The notes under the pieces were generated by a model, which did not search any database, was not told where the DNA came from, and saw only the letters and a program-made list of their open reading frames with translations. From UMGS1002 sp045586785 (lineage in GTDB: Bacteria > Bacillota > Clostridia > Oscillospirales > CAG-272): a stretch of 29,373 nt of DNA. Both the position numbers and the translations under genes were made by a program. The DNA is taken from positions 1 through 29,373 of the forward strand of contig JAZNBA010000106.1 in the NCBI GenBank assembly GCA_045586785.1, given 5' to 3'. Each line of letters begins with the position of its first letter. Positions within the stretch are counted from its first letter, which is position 1. Below are positions 23,469 to 29,373 of the stretch, in pieces.

Positions 23469-23506
23469 GAGAATATAGCAAAATTCCCTGAAACTTTTGC
23501 ATTAAA

Positions 23507-24994
23507 TTATCTGTAGACCTTTGCCTCTCGTATATCGCGTTCGGTTATTTGCTCAAAGGGGTACAGCGGATGCAGGCGTCTTTCAAAATCAAGCTGCTCC
23601 AGAACAGGACATGCGGCGCCCGATGTGGAGGCATTATATATTTCTGACACAAACGGACCATACGACGCTCTGAACGAGGTGCATGCCTTGACGGAAACCA
23701 GCGCGAATCTCTCGAAAGACACGCCAAATGATCGATAAAAATTAACATCGTTGGAGCCTGTGCCGTTCTCGCTGACGCGTATAAGCAGTTTACCGACCTC
23801 AAGCACCGCTGTCCTGCCCGACGAGTATTTTGCGCCCTTCGACATAGGGCCATTGGCGTAAAAAGATCCATCGTGCAGACTCTTTACCCTGGCAGTAACC
23901 TTGACGGGCTCCGAAAGCTTGGGAGCGATGGTCGCGCCCAGCGTAAATTCGGCGGTATTGCCAACTCCCACCGAAAAAGCTTGTTCCACAGCGGGAACAT
24001 CACGAACTTCGGTAGCGGCAAACAATCTGTCAGCGTACGGTAGCAGTGCCGCAGTCACACACGCACTGTCACCTGTAGAGCCGGCACCTATAGAATCCGC
24101 TGAATCAACAAGAACGATGGGCTTGCCGCTGTCGTTATCAAGCGCTTTTTCTATGACCTGCTCCACTGTGAGCATAGGCTCTCCCTGAATCTCCTCGCGA
24201 CACGAGAACTCGTCCTTAACAAGCTCATTTGCCACGTCAATTGCTGTTTTTGAATCCTTGGCGATAACAAGTATGGCGGATTCGGCAAGCGGATTATCCA
24301 GCCACGGTTGAACCTGAAATGCCGAATAATCGCATATTTTTCCGTCAGCGATCATAGCTTGCGCCTTCTCTTTAAGCTTTTTCAGTGCCCCGTTGGTAGT
24401 TGTATAAGCGTGTGCGGAAGCAAATACGGGAACGGCGGCACGCGCCATTGCTTTTTTGCCCTCGAAAATTGCCTCACAAAGCATTTTCGCGGCTCTCTCC
24501 CCTGTTTCTTTTCTGTCAATATGGGGATATTCCCAATAACCGCACAAATAATCGGCATTTTGCGTCATTTTTTCGGTTACGTTGGCGTGAAGGTCCAAGC
24601 AGGCGGACATTACCACCTCGTCACCAACAACGCCTCTGATCTTTTCACAGATATAACCGCAAACATCGTCGCAGCTTTCGGACATGGTAGCGCCGTGAAA
24701 AACCAAAAGCACGCCGTCAAGCTTACCCGCGCTTTTTATTCTGCCTATGGTATCGTTGAGAAAGAACTCAACTGTCTCGTCGGAAATATGCCCGCCGCTT
24801 CTTGCGTGCATAGCGATTCCGTAAATACATTCCACGTCTTGGGAAGACAAATACGATACCGCACCGACGTCACAGGGATTTCCGCTCACTTCTATGCCGC
24901 CATTGCTGAAGCTTGAAAGCGGCATAATTGTCGGGTTAAAGCTGTTTGACTCCTGTGTAAACGCACATACCAATACTTTTTTTGTTGAATTCAT
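23507..24994 (-). CDS. M81 family metallopeptidase, MlrC (microcystinase C)-like
   Basis: A 495-residue zinc metallopeptidase of the DUF1485/MlrC family. Its best-studied member cleaves linear microcystin and other peptides with unusual residues. Zinc ligands match: D134 and H136 (CLDLHANVT) and H158 (YPHID), with the same 22-residue spacing between the two His as in MlrC. The N-terminal family motif, usually HETNTF, reads QESNSF here, keeping the Glu (E15) but not the His. VFHGATMSE (99-107) and the C-terminal-domain signature DSADSIGAGSTGDSA are present. GAGG precedes the ATG and a strong promoter lies upstream. Most members are of unknown substrate. With M55 nearby, breakdown of D-amino-acid or modified peptides is plausible but not proven. 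Confidence 0.86.
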   Translation of the reverse strand: MNSTKKVLVCAFTQESNSFNPTIMPLSSFSNGGIEVSGNPCDVGAVSYLSSQDVECIYGIAMHARSGGHISDETVEFFLNDTIGRIKSAGKLDGVLLVFHGATMSESCDDVCGYICEKIRGVVGDEVVMSACLDLHANVTEKMTQNADYLCGYWEYPHIDRKETGERAAKMLCEAIFEGKKAMARAAVPVFASAHAYTTTNGALKKLKEKAQAMIADGKICDYSAFQVQPWLDNPLAESAILVIAKDSKTAIDVANELVKDEFSCREEIQGEPMLTVEQVIEKALDNDSGKPIVLVDSADSIGAGSTGDSACVTAALLPYADRLFAATEVRDVPAVEQAFSVGVGNTAEFTLGATIAPKLSEPVKVTARVKSLHDGSFYANGPMSKGAKYSSGRTAVLEVGKLLIRVSENGTGSNDVNFYRSFGVSFERFALVSVKACTSFRASYGPFVSEIYNASTSGAACPVLEQLDFERRLHPLYPFEQITERDIREAKVYR

Positions 24995-25034
24995 ATGAAA
25001 CCTCGGTGTTTAGGCACACGCCTTATTTTTATCA

Positions 25035-25063
25035 AGTATAGCATACGCGCCCCCAAAAGTCAA
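25035..25063 (-). promoter_or_regulatory. Sigma-A promoter of the M81 peptidase gene
   Basis: On the minus strand, TTGACT (25063-25058) and TATACT (25040-25035) are 17 bases apart, with the ATG at 24994. Confidence 0.87.
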
Positions 25064-25086
25064 TAATTTCGACTGTAAATATTAAA

Positions 25087-25122
25087 AGGCGAGTCAAATG
25101 CGTTTGGGCATTTGACTCGCCT
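25087..25122 (-). terminator. Terminator of the NAD synthase gene
   Basis: A 15-bp stem (AGGCGAGTCAAATGC with GCATTTGACTCGCCT) with a 6-base loop is followed on the minus strand by TTTAATATTT. It lies 36 bases beyond the nadE stop and insulates it from the M81 promoter. Confidence 0.88.
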
Positions 25123-25157
25123 CAATTTTAACACTGACAAGGTCAGGACTGCTTTAT

Positions 25158-25892
25158 TCAGAACTCATCCGGCACAAAGGACGGCATTAGCTGCAGCTTG
25201 AACATATTCTTAACGTGCATACTGTCGATGCGTTCTTTGGTTTTCGCATCTTCAATATAACCTGTTCTGATGTATCTGTCAAGCGCGTCATAGGTAAAAC
25301 CGAGATTTTCTTCGTCCGTTTTGCCGCAAAGACCGTCAATGGGAACCTTGTCTACCAAGGCGTCGGGAAGCCCGAGCAGTCTTCCTATCTGCTTCACCTC
25401 GGTAACGGTAAGATGTGACAGTGGACTGAAATCGCCTACCGAATCGCCGTAACGCGTAGAATAACCCACCCAATCCTCCGACAGATTGCAGGTGTTGCAC
25501 ACTCTTCCGTTGCAGCTCTGCGAAACAGCATACAACGTAGCCATTCTGATGCGCGGCGGCAAATTTGTGGTTGCCAGCCGTGTCAGCGGCAGCTCATCGG
25601 GAATATTACCGAGAATTCCGTCCACCGCGTCCTTTATATTAACAACATAATGCTTGATTCCCAGATGGTTTACAAGCAGATACGCCATGTCGATGTCGTG
25701 CTGTTGACCTTGCGGCATAAGCACGCCGATAACACGGTCCGCGCCCAGCGCCTCAACGCACAGCGCGGCGGCAATGGAGCTGTCTTTTCCCCCCGAAATA
25801 CCTACGACCGCGTTGCAGTCTGGACCGTTTTGCTCAAAAAAGCTTTGTATCCATAAAACACATTCGTCTTTAATTCTTTTTGCATCAAACAT
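25158..25892 (-). CDS. nadE: Ammonia-dependent NAD(+) synthase
   Basis: A 244-residue enzyme that adenylates nicotinate adenine dinucleotide and amidates it to NAD, the last step of NAD synthesis. The ATP pyrophosphatase loop SGGKDS is at residues 33-38. NLSEDWVGYSTRYGDSVGDFSPLSHLTV contains the family's conserved acidic and Gly residues, and KVPIDGLCGKTDEENLGF the loop over the active site. The glutaminase (nitrilase) domain of longer NadE proteins is absent, so it uses free ammonia or a separate glutaminase. AAGGTG precedes the ATG. It is probably monocistronic, with its own promoter and terminator. Confidence 0.93.
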   Translation of the reverse strand: MFDAKRIKDECVLWIQSFFEQNGPDCNAVVGISGGKDSSIAAALCVEALGADRVIGVLMPQGQQHDIDMAYLLVNHLGIKHYVVNIKDAVDGILGNIPDELPLTRLATTNLPPRIRMATLYAVSQSCNGRVCNTCNLSEDWVGYSTRYGDSVGDFSPLSHLTVTEVKQIGRLLGLPDALVDKVPIDGLCGKTDEENLGFTYDALDRYIRTGYIEDAKTKERIDSMHVKNMFKLQLMPSFVPDEF

Positions 25893-25952
25893 AGCTACAC
25901 CTTAATTTTTTTTAGAAATTTCTTCTCATTATAATACCGCATATTTTAAGTT

Positions 25953-25981
25953 ATTATATCATATGATAGTGCTTTTTTCAA
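25953..25981 (-). promoter_or_regulatory. Sigma-A promoter of nadE
   Basis: On the minus strand, TTGAAA (25981-25976) and TATAAT (25958-25953) are 17 bases apart. This leaves a leader of about 55 bases before the ATG at 25892. Confidence 0.8.
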
Positions 25982-26032
25982 TATATATAAAAATATTGCG
26001 CAAAAGAAGTGGCAGAAACAAAATCGCGTAGC

Positions 26033-26070
26033 GGACTTGAACCATGGTGATAAAGCTCGCAAGCGCGCCG
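26033..26070 (-). repeat. Structured repeat, partial copy 1
   Basis: It starts with GGACTTGAACCATGGTGA and continues with AAAGCTCGCAAGC, very close to copy 3 (29106). It then diverges at about 26070. It lies just beyond the 3' end of the methyltransferase gene. On the minus strand it ends in GGTTCAAGTCC, like a tRNA T-loop. Confidence 0.7.
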
Positions 26071-26183
26071 TGGTGTCAGTGCTGCTCAAGGCCGGTAAGG
26101 GGAAAAGATGACAAAAAGCAGGTCATAAGATCTGATTTTTTGTTGAGTTGACAAGAAAATTTGGAACCTTTGATTTTACCTGT

Positions 26184-26924
26184 TTATTTTCCTTTTCTTA
26201 CGTAAATACTCGCAGAGTGTGGAATAGCGGTAGAAACATTCATTTCAACAAATTTTTCTATATAAAATCCAACTTTGTTTAATTCATCAACATATTGATT
26301 TTTATCTTTTGCTCTCGCGGGAAGAAGAGGAACAAATACCTCCATCATACTGCCATTATCAGCATTTCTGACCTGACGTAATTGGGGTGTATAATAATCC
26401 TCACCCGTTATTTTAGCCCATTCGTCAACAGTATTAACAATGCCTTGATATGTCCCATCTCTACGATATGATTCTCTAAAGAAAAGCATCGGCGAATTCT
26501 CTTTTAATGAGTTATATGCATTATTCAAATAACAATTTCTATCGTTATCTGTAATCAACATATGAAATCCCATACAGTCAAGAGCCGCGTCGTATTTTTC
26601 CTTAACGCTTTGCTTAACCATATCCAGAACCTCAACCGTAGCATTCGGATATTTTTCCAACATTTTTTTGCTTTTTTCAATAGCAGACGGTGAAATATCC
26701 ACACCATGATAAATGCAGCCAAGTTCGGACAGGATGACTCCGCAAGCACCCTCGCCGCAAGCATATTCAATTATTCTTTTTTCTCGCAGATTATTTTCTT
26801 CTACCCACGATTTCAGAGTATTATACAGCACATCATCATCGGGAGAATGTCCCCAACGTTCCACACCGGCAGAAAAAACTGCTTGATATCGTTTCTCGTA
26901 AGCCGTATAATAAGGTTCTTTCAT
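26184..26924 (-). CDS. Class I SAM-dependent methyltransferase
   Basis: A 246-residue Rossmann-fold methyltransferase. Motif I is EYACGEGACG (53-62), motif II is HGVDIS (73-78), motif III is around VEVLDM, and the catalytic-strand region is DAALDCMGFHML. The N-terminus (about 1-45) carries an aromatic-rich helix. The target (small molecule, protein or RNA) cannot be told. AAAGGCGGTGA lies 6 bases before the ATG, and a strong promoter drives it. The gene is visibly more AT-rich than nadE, M81 and the lyase gene. It sits between two copies of the structured repeat, suggesting acquisition by transfer. Confidence 0.83.
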   Translation of the reverse strand: MKEPYYTAYEKRYQAVFSAGVERWGHSPDDDVLYNTLKSWVEENNLREKRIIEYACGEGACGVILSELGCIYHGVDISPSAIEKSKKMLEKYPNATVEVLDMVKQSVKEKYDAALDCMGFHMLITDNDRNCYLNNAYNSLKENSPMLFFRESYRRDGTYQGIVNTVDEWAKITGEDYYTPQLRQVRNADNGSMMEVFVPLLPARAKDKNQYVDELNKVGFYIEKFVEMNVSTAIPHSASIYVRKGK

Positions 26925-26949
26925 GGTTGATCACCGCCTTTCATTTTTA

Positions 26950-26978
26950 ATTTTATCACCAAAGAAACGAATTGTCAA
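26950..26978 (-). promoter_or_regulatory. Sigma-A promoter of the methyltransferase gene
   Basis: On the minus strand, TTGACA (26978-26973) and TAAAAT (26955-26950) are 17 bases apart, 26 bases upstream of the ATG at 26924. Confidence 0.85.
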
Positions 26979-27160
26979 CAATGCTCAACTTATAGTTTAA
27001 TTGAAAGTTTGGGTTTAAGAAATACATAAAAGCGCACTGGTGAAAAAAGGTGTTTTTTACCCCTAAAAACACGAAAAGCCCTTGAAATTCAAGGACTTAT
27101 GTGTTAGGGTGCAAAATTGTTGCACCATTATGGCTACACCATATTTGTCTGAAAACATTT

Positions 27161-27279
27161 GGACTTGAACCATGGTGACACTGTTTCGGCAGGCGAGCTG
27201 CCTCAACGGCAAACTCCCCTTCGGGAAGATTTGCCCCTGTAGCGCGCAAGCGCGCCAAGGTGTAGCTATACCTCAAATC
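27161..27279 (-). repeat. Structured repeat, copy 2
   Basis: It shares GGACTTGAACCATGGTGACA, the central CCCTTCGGGAAGATTTGCCC, the AGCGC...GCGCCAA frame and a CCTCAA end with copy 3. The hairpins between these blocks differ in sequence but remain self-complementary (GGCAG-GCGAG-CTGCC and GCGC-GCAA-GCGC here). It lies beyond the 3' end of the 27340-27900 gene. Confidence 0.8.
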
Positions 27280-27297
27280 TAACAGAGGACGAAAAAG

Positions 27298-27323
27298 AAC
27301 AAGAGAGCTGATGCTCTCCTGTT
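27298..27323 (-). terminator. Terminator of the two-gene membrane protein operon
   Basis: An 11-bp stem with one mismatch (AACAAGAGAGC with GCTCTCCTGTT) has a TGAT loop. On the minus strand it is followed by CTTTTTCG, and on the plus strand by ATTTTTGTTT, so it may work both ways. Confidence 0.75.
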
Positions 27324-27339
27324 ATTTTTGTTTGTAAAT

Positions 27340-27900
27340 TCACTTTATCATTTCTTTTTCAATATCTTTTTTAGATATAACATTGAACAACAGCTTGCTC
27401 AAAGTAAAAACAATACCAAAAATTATAGTATTTAAAAGTACTCCCAATAACGAAGATCCGGTCAACAAATAACTTCCTGCATCCATAATGAAAAATTGTT
27501 CAAATATCGTTGTATATACCAGCGACATTTCCCAGATGGAATAGAAAATTACAAACGGAATTTGAAATACTGCGAAAATTCCAAGCATAATTATATGTTC
27601 CTTAAGATCCTTATTTATCAAAAAGTTCAGCAGGGAAAAATCTTCTGTTTTTAAGGCTTCTTTCAACGTCCTTCGATAATCAATATACGAAGTTTCCACT
27701 TTGAAATAGAATATACTGAACAAACTATAAAAAACAATATTGAATATCAGTACTGTCAGATTTGCTTGTACAGCGTCTTGCTCCGACATACTTGCCACAG
27801 AATTTGAAAAAATAATACCAAATATTATCATCGCTATGATATGTACTGCAATTAATATACCTATCCACGCTATCAACTTTTTTACTGTCTTTCTATTCAT
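27340..27900 (-). CDS. Membrane protein of unknown function
   Basis: A 186-residue protein I do not recognise. Hydrophobic segments lie near residues 9-31, 47-66, 97-120 and 140-172 (the last may be two helices). A charged segment at about 68-95 (YRRTLKEALKTED) and a Lys/Glu-rich tail are likely cytoplasmic. No catalytic motif is visible. A GAGGAGA ribosome binding site precedes the ATG at 27900. It lies 87 bases downstream of the 27988-28602 gene with no promoter or terminator seen between them, so the two are probably one operon. It is AT-rich like its partner. Confidence 0.7.
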   Translation of the reverse strand: MNRKTVKKLIAWIGILIAVHIIAMIIFGIIFSNSVASMSEQDAVQANLTVLIFNIVFYSLFSIFYFKVETSYIDYRRTLKEALKTEDFSLLNFLINKDLKEHIIMLGIFAVFQIPFVIFYSIWEMSLVYTTIFEQFFIMDAGSYLLTGSSLLGVLLNTIIFGIVFTLSKLLFNVISKKDIEKEMIK

Positions 27901-27987
27901 GATTATATCTCCTCAATAATATTACAAAAATATATTCAAAACCAAAGTCATAAAATCTATGCCTATAAAATGAACAACTTTCAAGCT

Positions 27988-28602
27988 TTATATAAAATTA
28001 TTTCTACTTAGCCAGCGTCTTAAAAAATTATGCCCGCCAACATAATAACCGTATGCAAGCTCACCGTCACCTATAATTTTATCGTTATTTAGGCTTGCAT
28101 CAAAGACTCTTATCTCTGATGGATCAGCCGTAAACAAAATCAACTTGAGCACTTCTCCTTGCTGACTGAAATTGAACTTCATTTTAGATCGGTTTTCAAC
28201 CACTTCGCTTCCCTGAGAATAATTAGCGACATAACTGGGAGTCAAGCCTTTATTGTTACTGCTCGGAACAACTGCCTTTTTATATCTTATTTTTTCTATG
28301 ATGTTCTCGGACACAAATCTCACAGCGGTCTTGGGCTTTATTCTGAGAAACATCACTTGCAGTTCTTTGTCGTCAAAATGTATTTTCACATCTGCTTTTT
28401 TAAAATTGAGTATTGTTTTCAAAAATAATGGATGTGATTTTTTTAGATCAGCATCATATGCTTTTGCTAACTTTCTGCAGTATTTCATCAAGCCAAGCAA
28501 TTTGATGTATCTGGCTATTAATATAGCTAAAACAACAATTGCCGCAATCAGAGCAATATTAAACCAATTTTCTTTAAAGATATCAACTATCTGACTCCAC
28601 AT
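27988..28602 (-). CDS. Single-pass membrane-anchored protein of unknown function
   Basis: A 204-residue protein with one N-terminal transmembrane helix (about 15-34) followed by basic residues (YIKLLGLMKYCRKLAK). By the positive-inside rule the C-terminal 165 residues are cytoplasmic. That part looks globular and rich in beta strands (FDDKELQVMFLRIKPKTAVRF). I recognise no family. AAGGAG lies 9 bases before the ATG. It is the first gene of a two-gene operon with a consensus promoter that carries a palindrome in its spacer, so expression is probably controlled by a repressor. AT-rich composition suggests transfer. Confidence 0.7.
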   Translation of the reverse strand: MWSQIVDIFKENWFNIALIAAIVVLAILIARYIKLLGLMKYCRKLAKAYDADLKKSHPLFLKTILNFKKADVKIHFDDKELQVMFLRIKPKTAVRFVSENIIEKIRYKKAVVPSSNNKGLTPSYVANYSQGSEVVENRSKMKFNFSQQGEVLKLILFTADPSEIRVFDASLNNDKIIGDGELAYGYYVGGHNFLRRWLSRNNFI

Positions 28603-28695
28603 ATTATTCTCCTTGGTGGCTTTTAATATTTCACAAAATGTCCTTGAATCAATTCTTGCTTTGCAAATTTGGCGCCGTCGACTTGCTACGGTTAG

Positions 28696-28724
28696 ATTAT
28701 ATCACGCAGTCGCGTGATTGTCAA
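28696..28724 (-). promoter_or_regulatory. Consensus sigma-A promoter with an internal palindrome
   Basis: On the minus strand, TTGACA (28724-28719) and TATAAT (28701-28696) are 17 bases apart. The spacer is filled by ATCACGC-AGTC-GCGTGAT (28701-28718), a 7-bp inverted repeat suited to dimeric repressor binding. The leader to the ATG at 28602 is about 85 bases. Confidence 0.87.
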
Positions 28725-28806
28725 TAGTGTATTTGCGATTGTTTTTGCGCTTCTCTGTTTTAAATATTTTGCGTGCCGTGATTTTGTTGATTTTGCACAA
28801 CAAAAA

Positions 28807-28827
28807 AGACCGCCTATATGGTGGTCT
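28807..28827. terminator. Small bidirectional terminator-like hairpin
   Basis: AGACCGCC pairs with GGTGGTCT (one G-T pair) around TATAT, with AAAAAA on the left and GCTTTTC on the right. No adjacent gene obviously uses it. Confidence 0.6.
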
Positions 28828-28872
28828 GCTTTTCTTTGGGCTCGTAGGACAAAAATGCAACTCGTATATTTA

Positions 28873-29054
28873 GTGAAGTTTTGGCTGCACCAAAGCGATG
28901 TTATGCTTTGCATAGTGATGTTGCTCCCATTGCTTCGCAATGTTTGGTTACAGTGATGTGATGTGTTCTTGATCACGTGCCGAAGGCACACTTCACGCGC
29001 GAAGCGCACTTCACTTCCGAAGGATACATCACGTTCCGCTTGCGGAACACATCG
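28873..29054. repeat. Multi-hairpin element 2 (GTGATGTT/ACTTCAC words alternating with hairpins)
   Basis: Left-half words are GTGAAGTT (28873), GCGATGTT, GTGATGTT and GTGATGTG, with hairpins such as ATGC-TTT-GCAT and ATTGC-TTC-GCAAT. Right-half words are ACTTCAC (28990 and 29008), ATACATCAC (29024) and ACATCG (29049), with hairpins GTGCC-GAA-GGCAC, GCGC-GAA-GCGC and GTTCCGC-TT-GCGGAAC. It has the same grammar as element 1 (22319-22517) but a different word and different hairpins. Confidence 0.75.
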
Positions 29055-29057
29055 TTG

Positions 29058-29090
29058 AAAAAAGCCTAACGCGTTGCGTTAGGCTTTTTT
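29058..29090. terminator. Strong bidirectional terminator
   Basis: A perfect 15-bp stem (AAAAAAGCCTAACGC with GCGTTAGGCTTTTTT) has a GTT loop, giving T-runs on both strands. Confidence 0.9.
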
Positions 29091-29105
29091 CTGGCTCCCC
29101 CTACT

Positions 29106-29214
29106 GGACTTGAACCATGGTGACAAGGCTCGCAAGCTCGCCGCAAACTTCCCTTCGGGAAGATTTGCCCCTGCAGCGCAACGAGTTGCGCCAATGTATC
29201 GCTACGCCTCAATC
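29106..29214 (-). repeat. Structured repeat, copy 3
   Basis: The same conserved blocks as copy 2, with different but still self-complementary hairpins (GCGCAAC-GAG-TTGCGC instead of GCGC-GCAA-GCGC). Reading minus, it runs from TTGAGGCGTAGCG to GGTTCAAGTCC. It is preceded on the plus strand by GGCTCCCCCTACT, which gives the 3' end a tRNA-like look. Confidence 0.8.
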
Positions 29215-29224
29215 CAAAAGGAAA

Positions 29225-29257
29225 GCAAAACAAAAACGGAGTCCATTTGGACTCCGT
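29225..29257 (-). terminator. Minus-strand terminator
   Basis: A 9-bp stem (ACGGAGTCC with GGACTCCGT) with an ATTT loop is followed on the minus strand by TTTTTGTTTTG. It would end a minus-strand gene lying beyond the window edge. Confidence 0.8.
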
Positions 29258-29269
29258 CAGTCCGCTGAC

Positions 29270-29306
29270 AAAGCCTATCTCAAGCAAGAGATAGGCTTTG
29301 TTTTTT
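29270..29306 (+). terminator. Plus-strand terminator
   Basis: A 12-bp stem (AAAGCCTATCTC with GAGATAGGCTTT) around AAGCAA is followed by GTTTTTT on the plus strand. Confidence 0.82.
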
Positions 29307-29373
29307 ATTAAGGTGGAGGAAAAACGCAAGAAAACTTGAGGAGGTATTCCCACAGCGCATCGCTATTTTCTTC

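Larger units (their letters stand above)
25893..26183. other. Intergenic region upstream of nadE
   Basis: It holds the nadE promoter (25953-25981), an AT-rich stretch, and a partial copy of the structured repeat (26033-26070). No coding sequence is credible. Confidence 0.6.
26979..27339. other. Intergenic region with repeat copy 2
   Basis: 361 bases without a gene. They hold small hairpins (CCTTGAAATTCAAGG near 27075; GTGCAAAATTGTTGCAC near 27110), repeat copy 2 (27161-27279) and a terminator (27298-27323). TATGGCTACACC at 27129 and GGTGTAGCTATA at 27259 are near-perfect inverted repeats flanking the copy. Confidence 0.6.
28725..29373. other. Gene-free right end of the window
   Basis: About 650 bases with no credible gene. 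It contains a small terminator (28807-28827), multi-hairpin element 2 (28873-29054), a bidirectional terminator (29058-29090), repeat copy 3 (29106-29214) and two more terminators (29225-29257, 29270-29306). GAGGAGG near 29338 may be the ribosome binding site of a gene beyond the edge, but no start codon follows within the window. Confidence 0.65.

Noticed and set aside
29096..29104. CCCCCTAC as another REP copy
   Set aside because: It matches the GTAGGGGG start of the REP on the minus strand, but the palindrome that must follow is absent (AGCC instead), so chance is likely.
26033..29214. Integron-type attC sites at the repeats
   Set aside because: The gene-plus-repeat layout suggested cassettes, but I could not find paired RYYYAAC/GTTRRRY core sites in the copies, and no integrase is present.
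29092..29214. A true tRNA gene on the minus strand
   Set aside because: GGTTCAAGTCC looks like a T-loop, but the T-stem pairs over only three bases, the element is too long, and no anticodon arm or acceptor stem closes.
29066..29353. A 95-codon open frame on the minus strand across the right end
   Set aside because: It runs through a terminator hairpin, repeat copy 3 and two more terminators, has no ribosome binding site, and its protein is only a translation of the repeat.

Overview
The window looks like chromosomal DNA from an anaerobic, low-to-mid GC Gram-positive bacterium of the Clostridia, probably a gut Oscillospirales- or Christensenellales-type lineage. The reasons are strong AGGAGG-type ribosome binding sites, many near-consensus sigma-A promoters (TTGACA, 17 bp, TATAAT), short gaps, strong rho-independent terminators, and families typical of such genomes. 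The species cannot be named from the sequence. No rRNA, tRNA, CRISPR array or complete insertion sequence was found.

Region 1 (1-6885, + strand) is an oligopeptide ABC transporter operon: the last codons of a probable binding protein, then oppB, oppC, oppD, oppF and a small DUF3899-like membrane protein, closed by a bidirectional terminator. OppC, OppD and OppF each carry a large insertion at a different place. The one in OppD is about 390 residues, inside the ATPase helical subdomain.

Region 2 (6904-13068, - strand) holds a four-gene operon (M20 peptidase, stand-alone class II glutamine amidotransferase, tartrate/D-malate-type dehydrogenase, metallo-beta-lactamase-fold hydrolase) with its own promoter. 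Upstream is a separately promoted fusion of a YgjV-like membrane domain to a beta-helix domain. Region 3 (13171-17029, + strand) holds a YwaF/TIGR02206 membrane protein, an M3 oligoendopeptidase, a REP-associated tyrosine transposase (RAYT) with two inverted REP sequences inside its reading frame, and a shortened GNAT acetyltransferase.

Region 4 (17064-25892) is catabolic: M28 and M55 peptidases (-), a divergent pair of 2-hydroxyacid dehydrogenase and heparinase II/III-like lyase (+), then a xylose-isomerase-like TIM barrel, an M81 (MlrC-like) metallopeptidase and NAD synthase (all -), each with its own promoter. With the Opp transporter, the five peptidase families (M3, M20, M28, M55, M81) suggest uptake and intracellular breakdown of peptides, perhaps including D-amino-acid or modified ones. 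The lyase and dehydrogenase suggest processing of imported acidic saccharides.

Region 5 (25893-29373) is visibly more AT-rich. It carries a methyltransferase and two membrane proteins of unknown function between three same-orientation copies of a structured repeat. A multi-hairpin element and a cluster of terminators lie at the right end. A second multi-hairpin element of the same design lies at 22319-22517.
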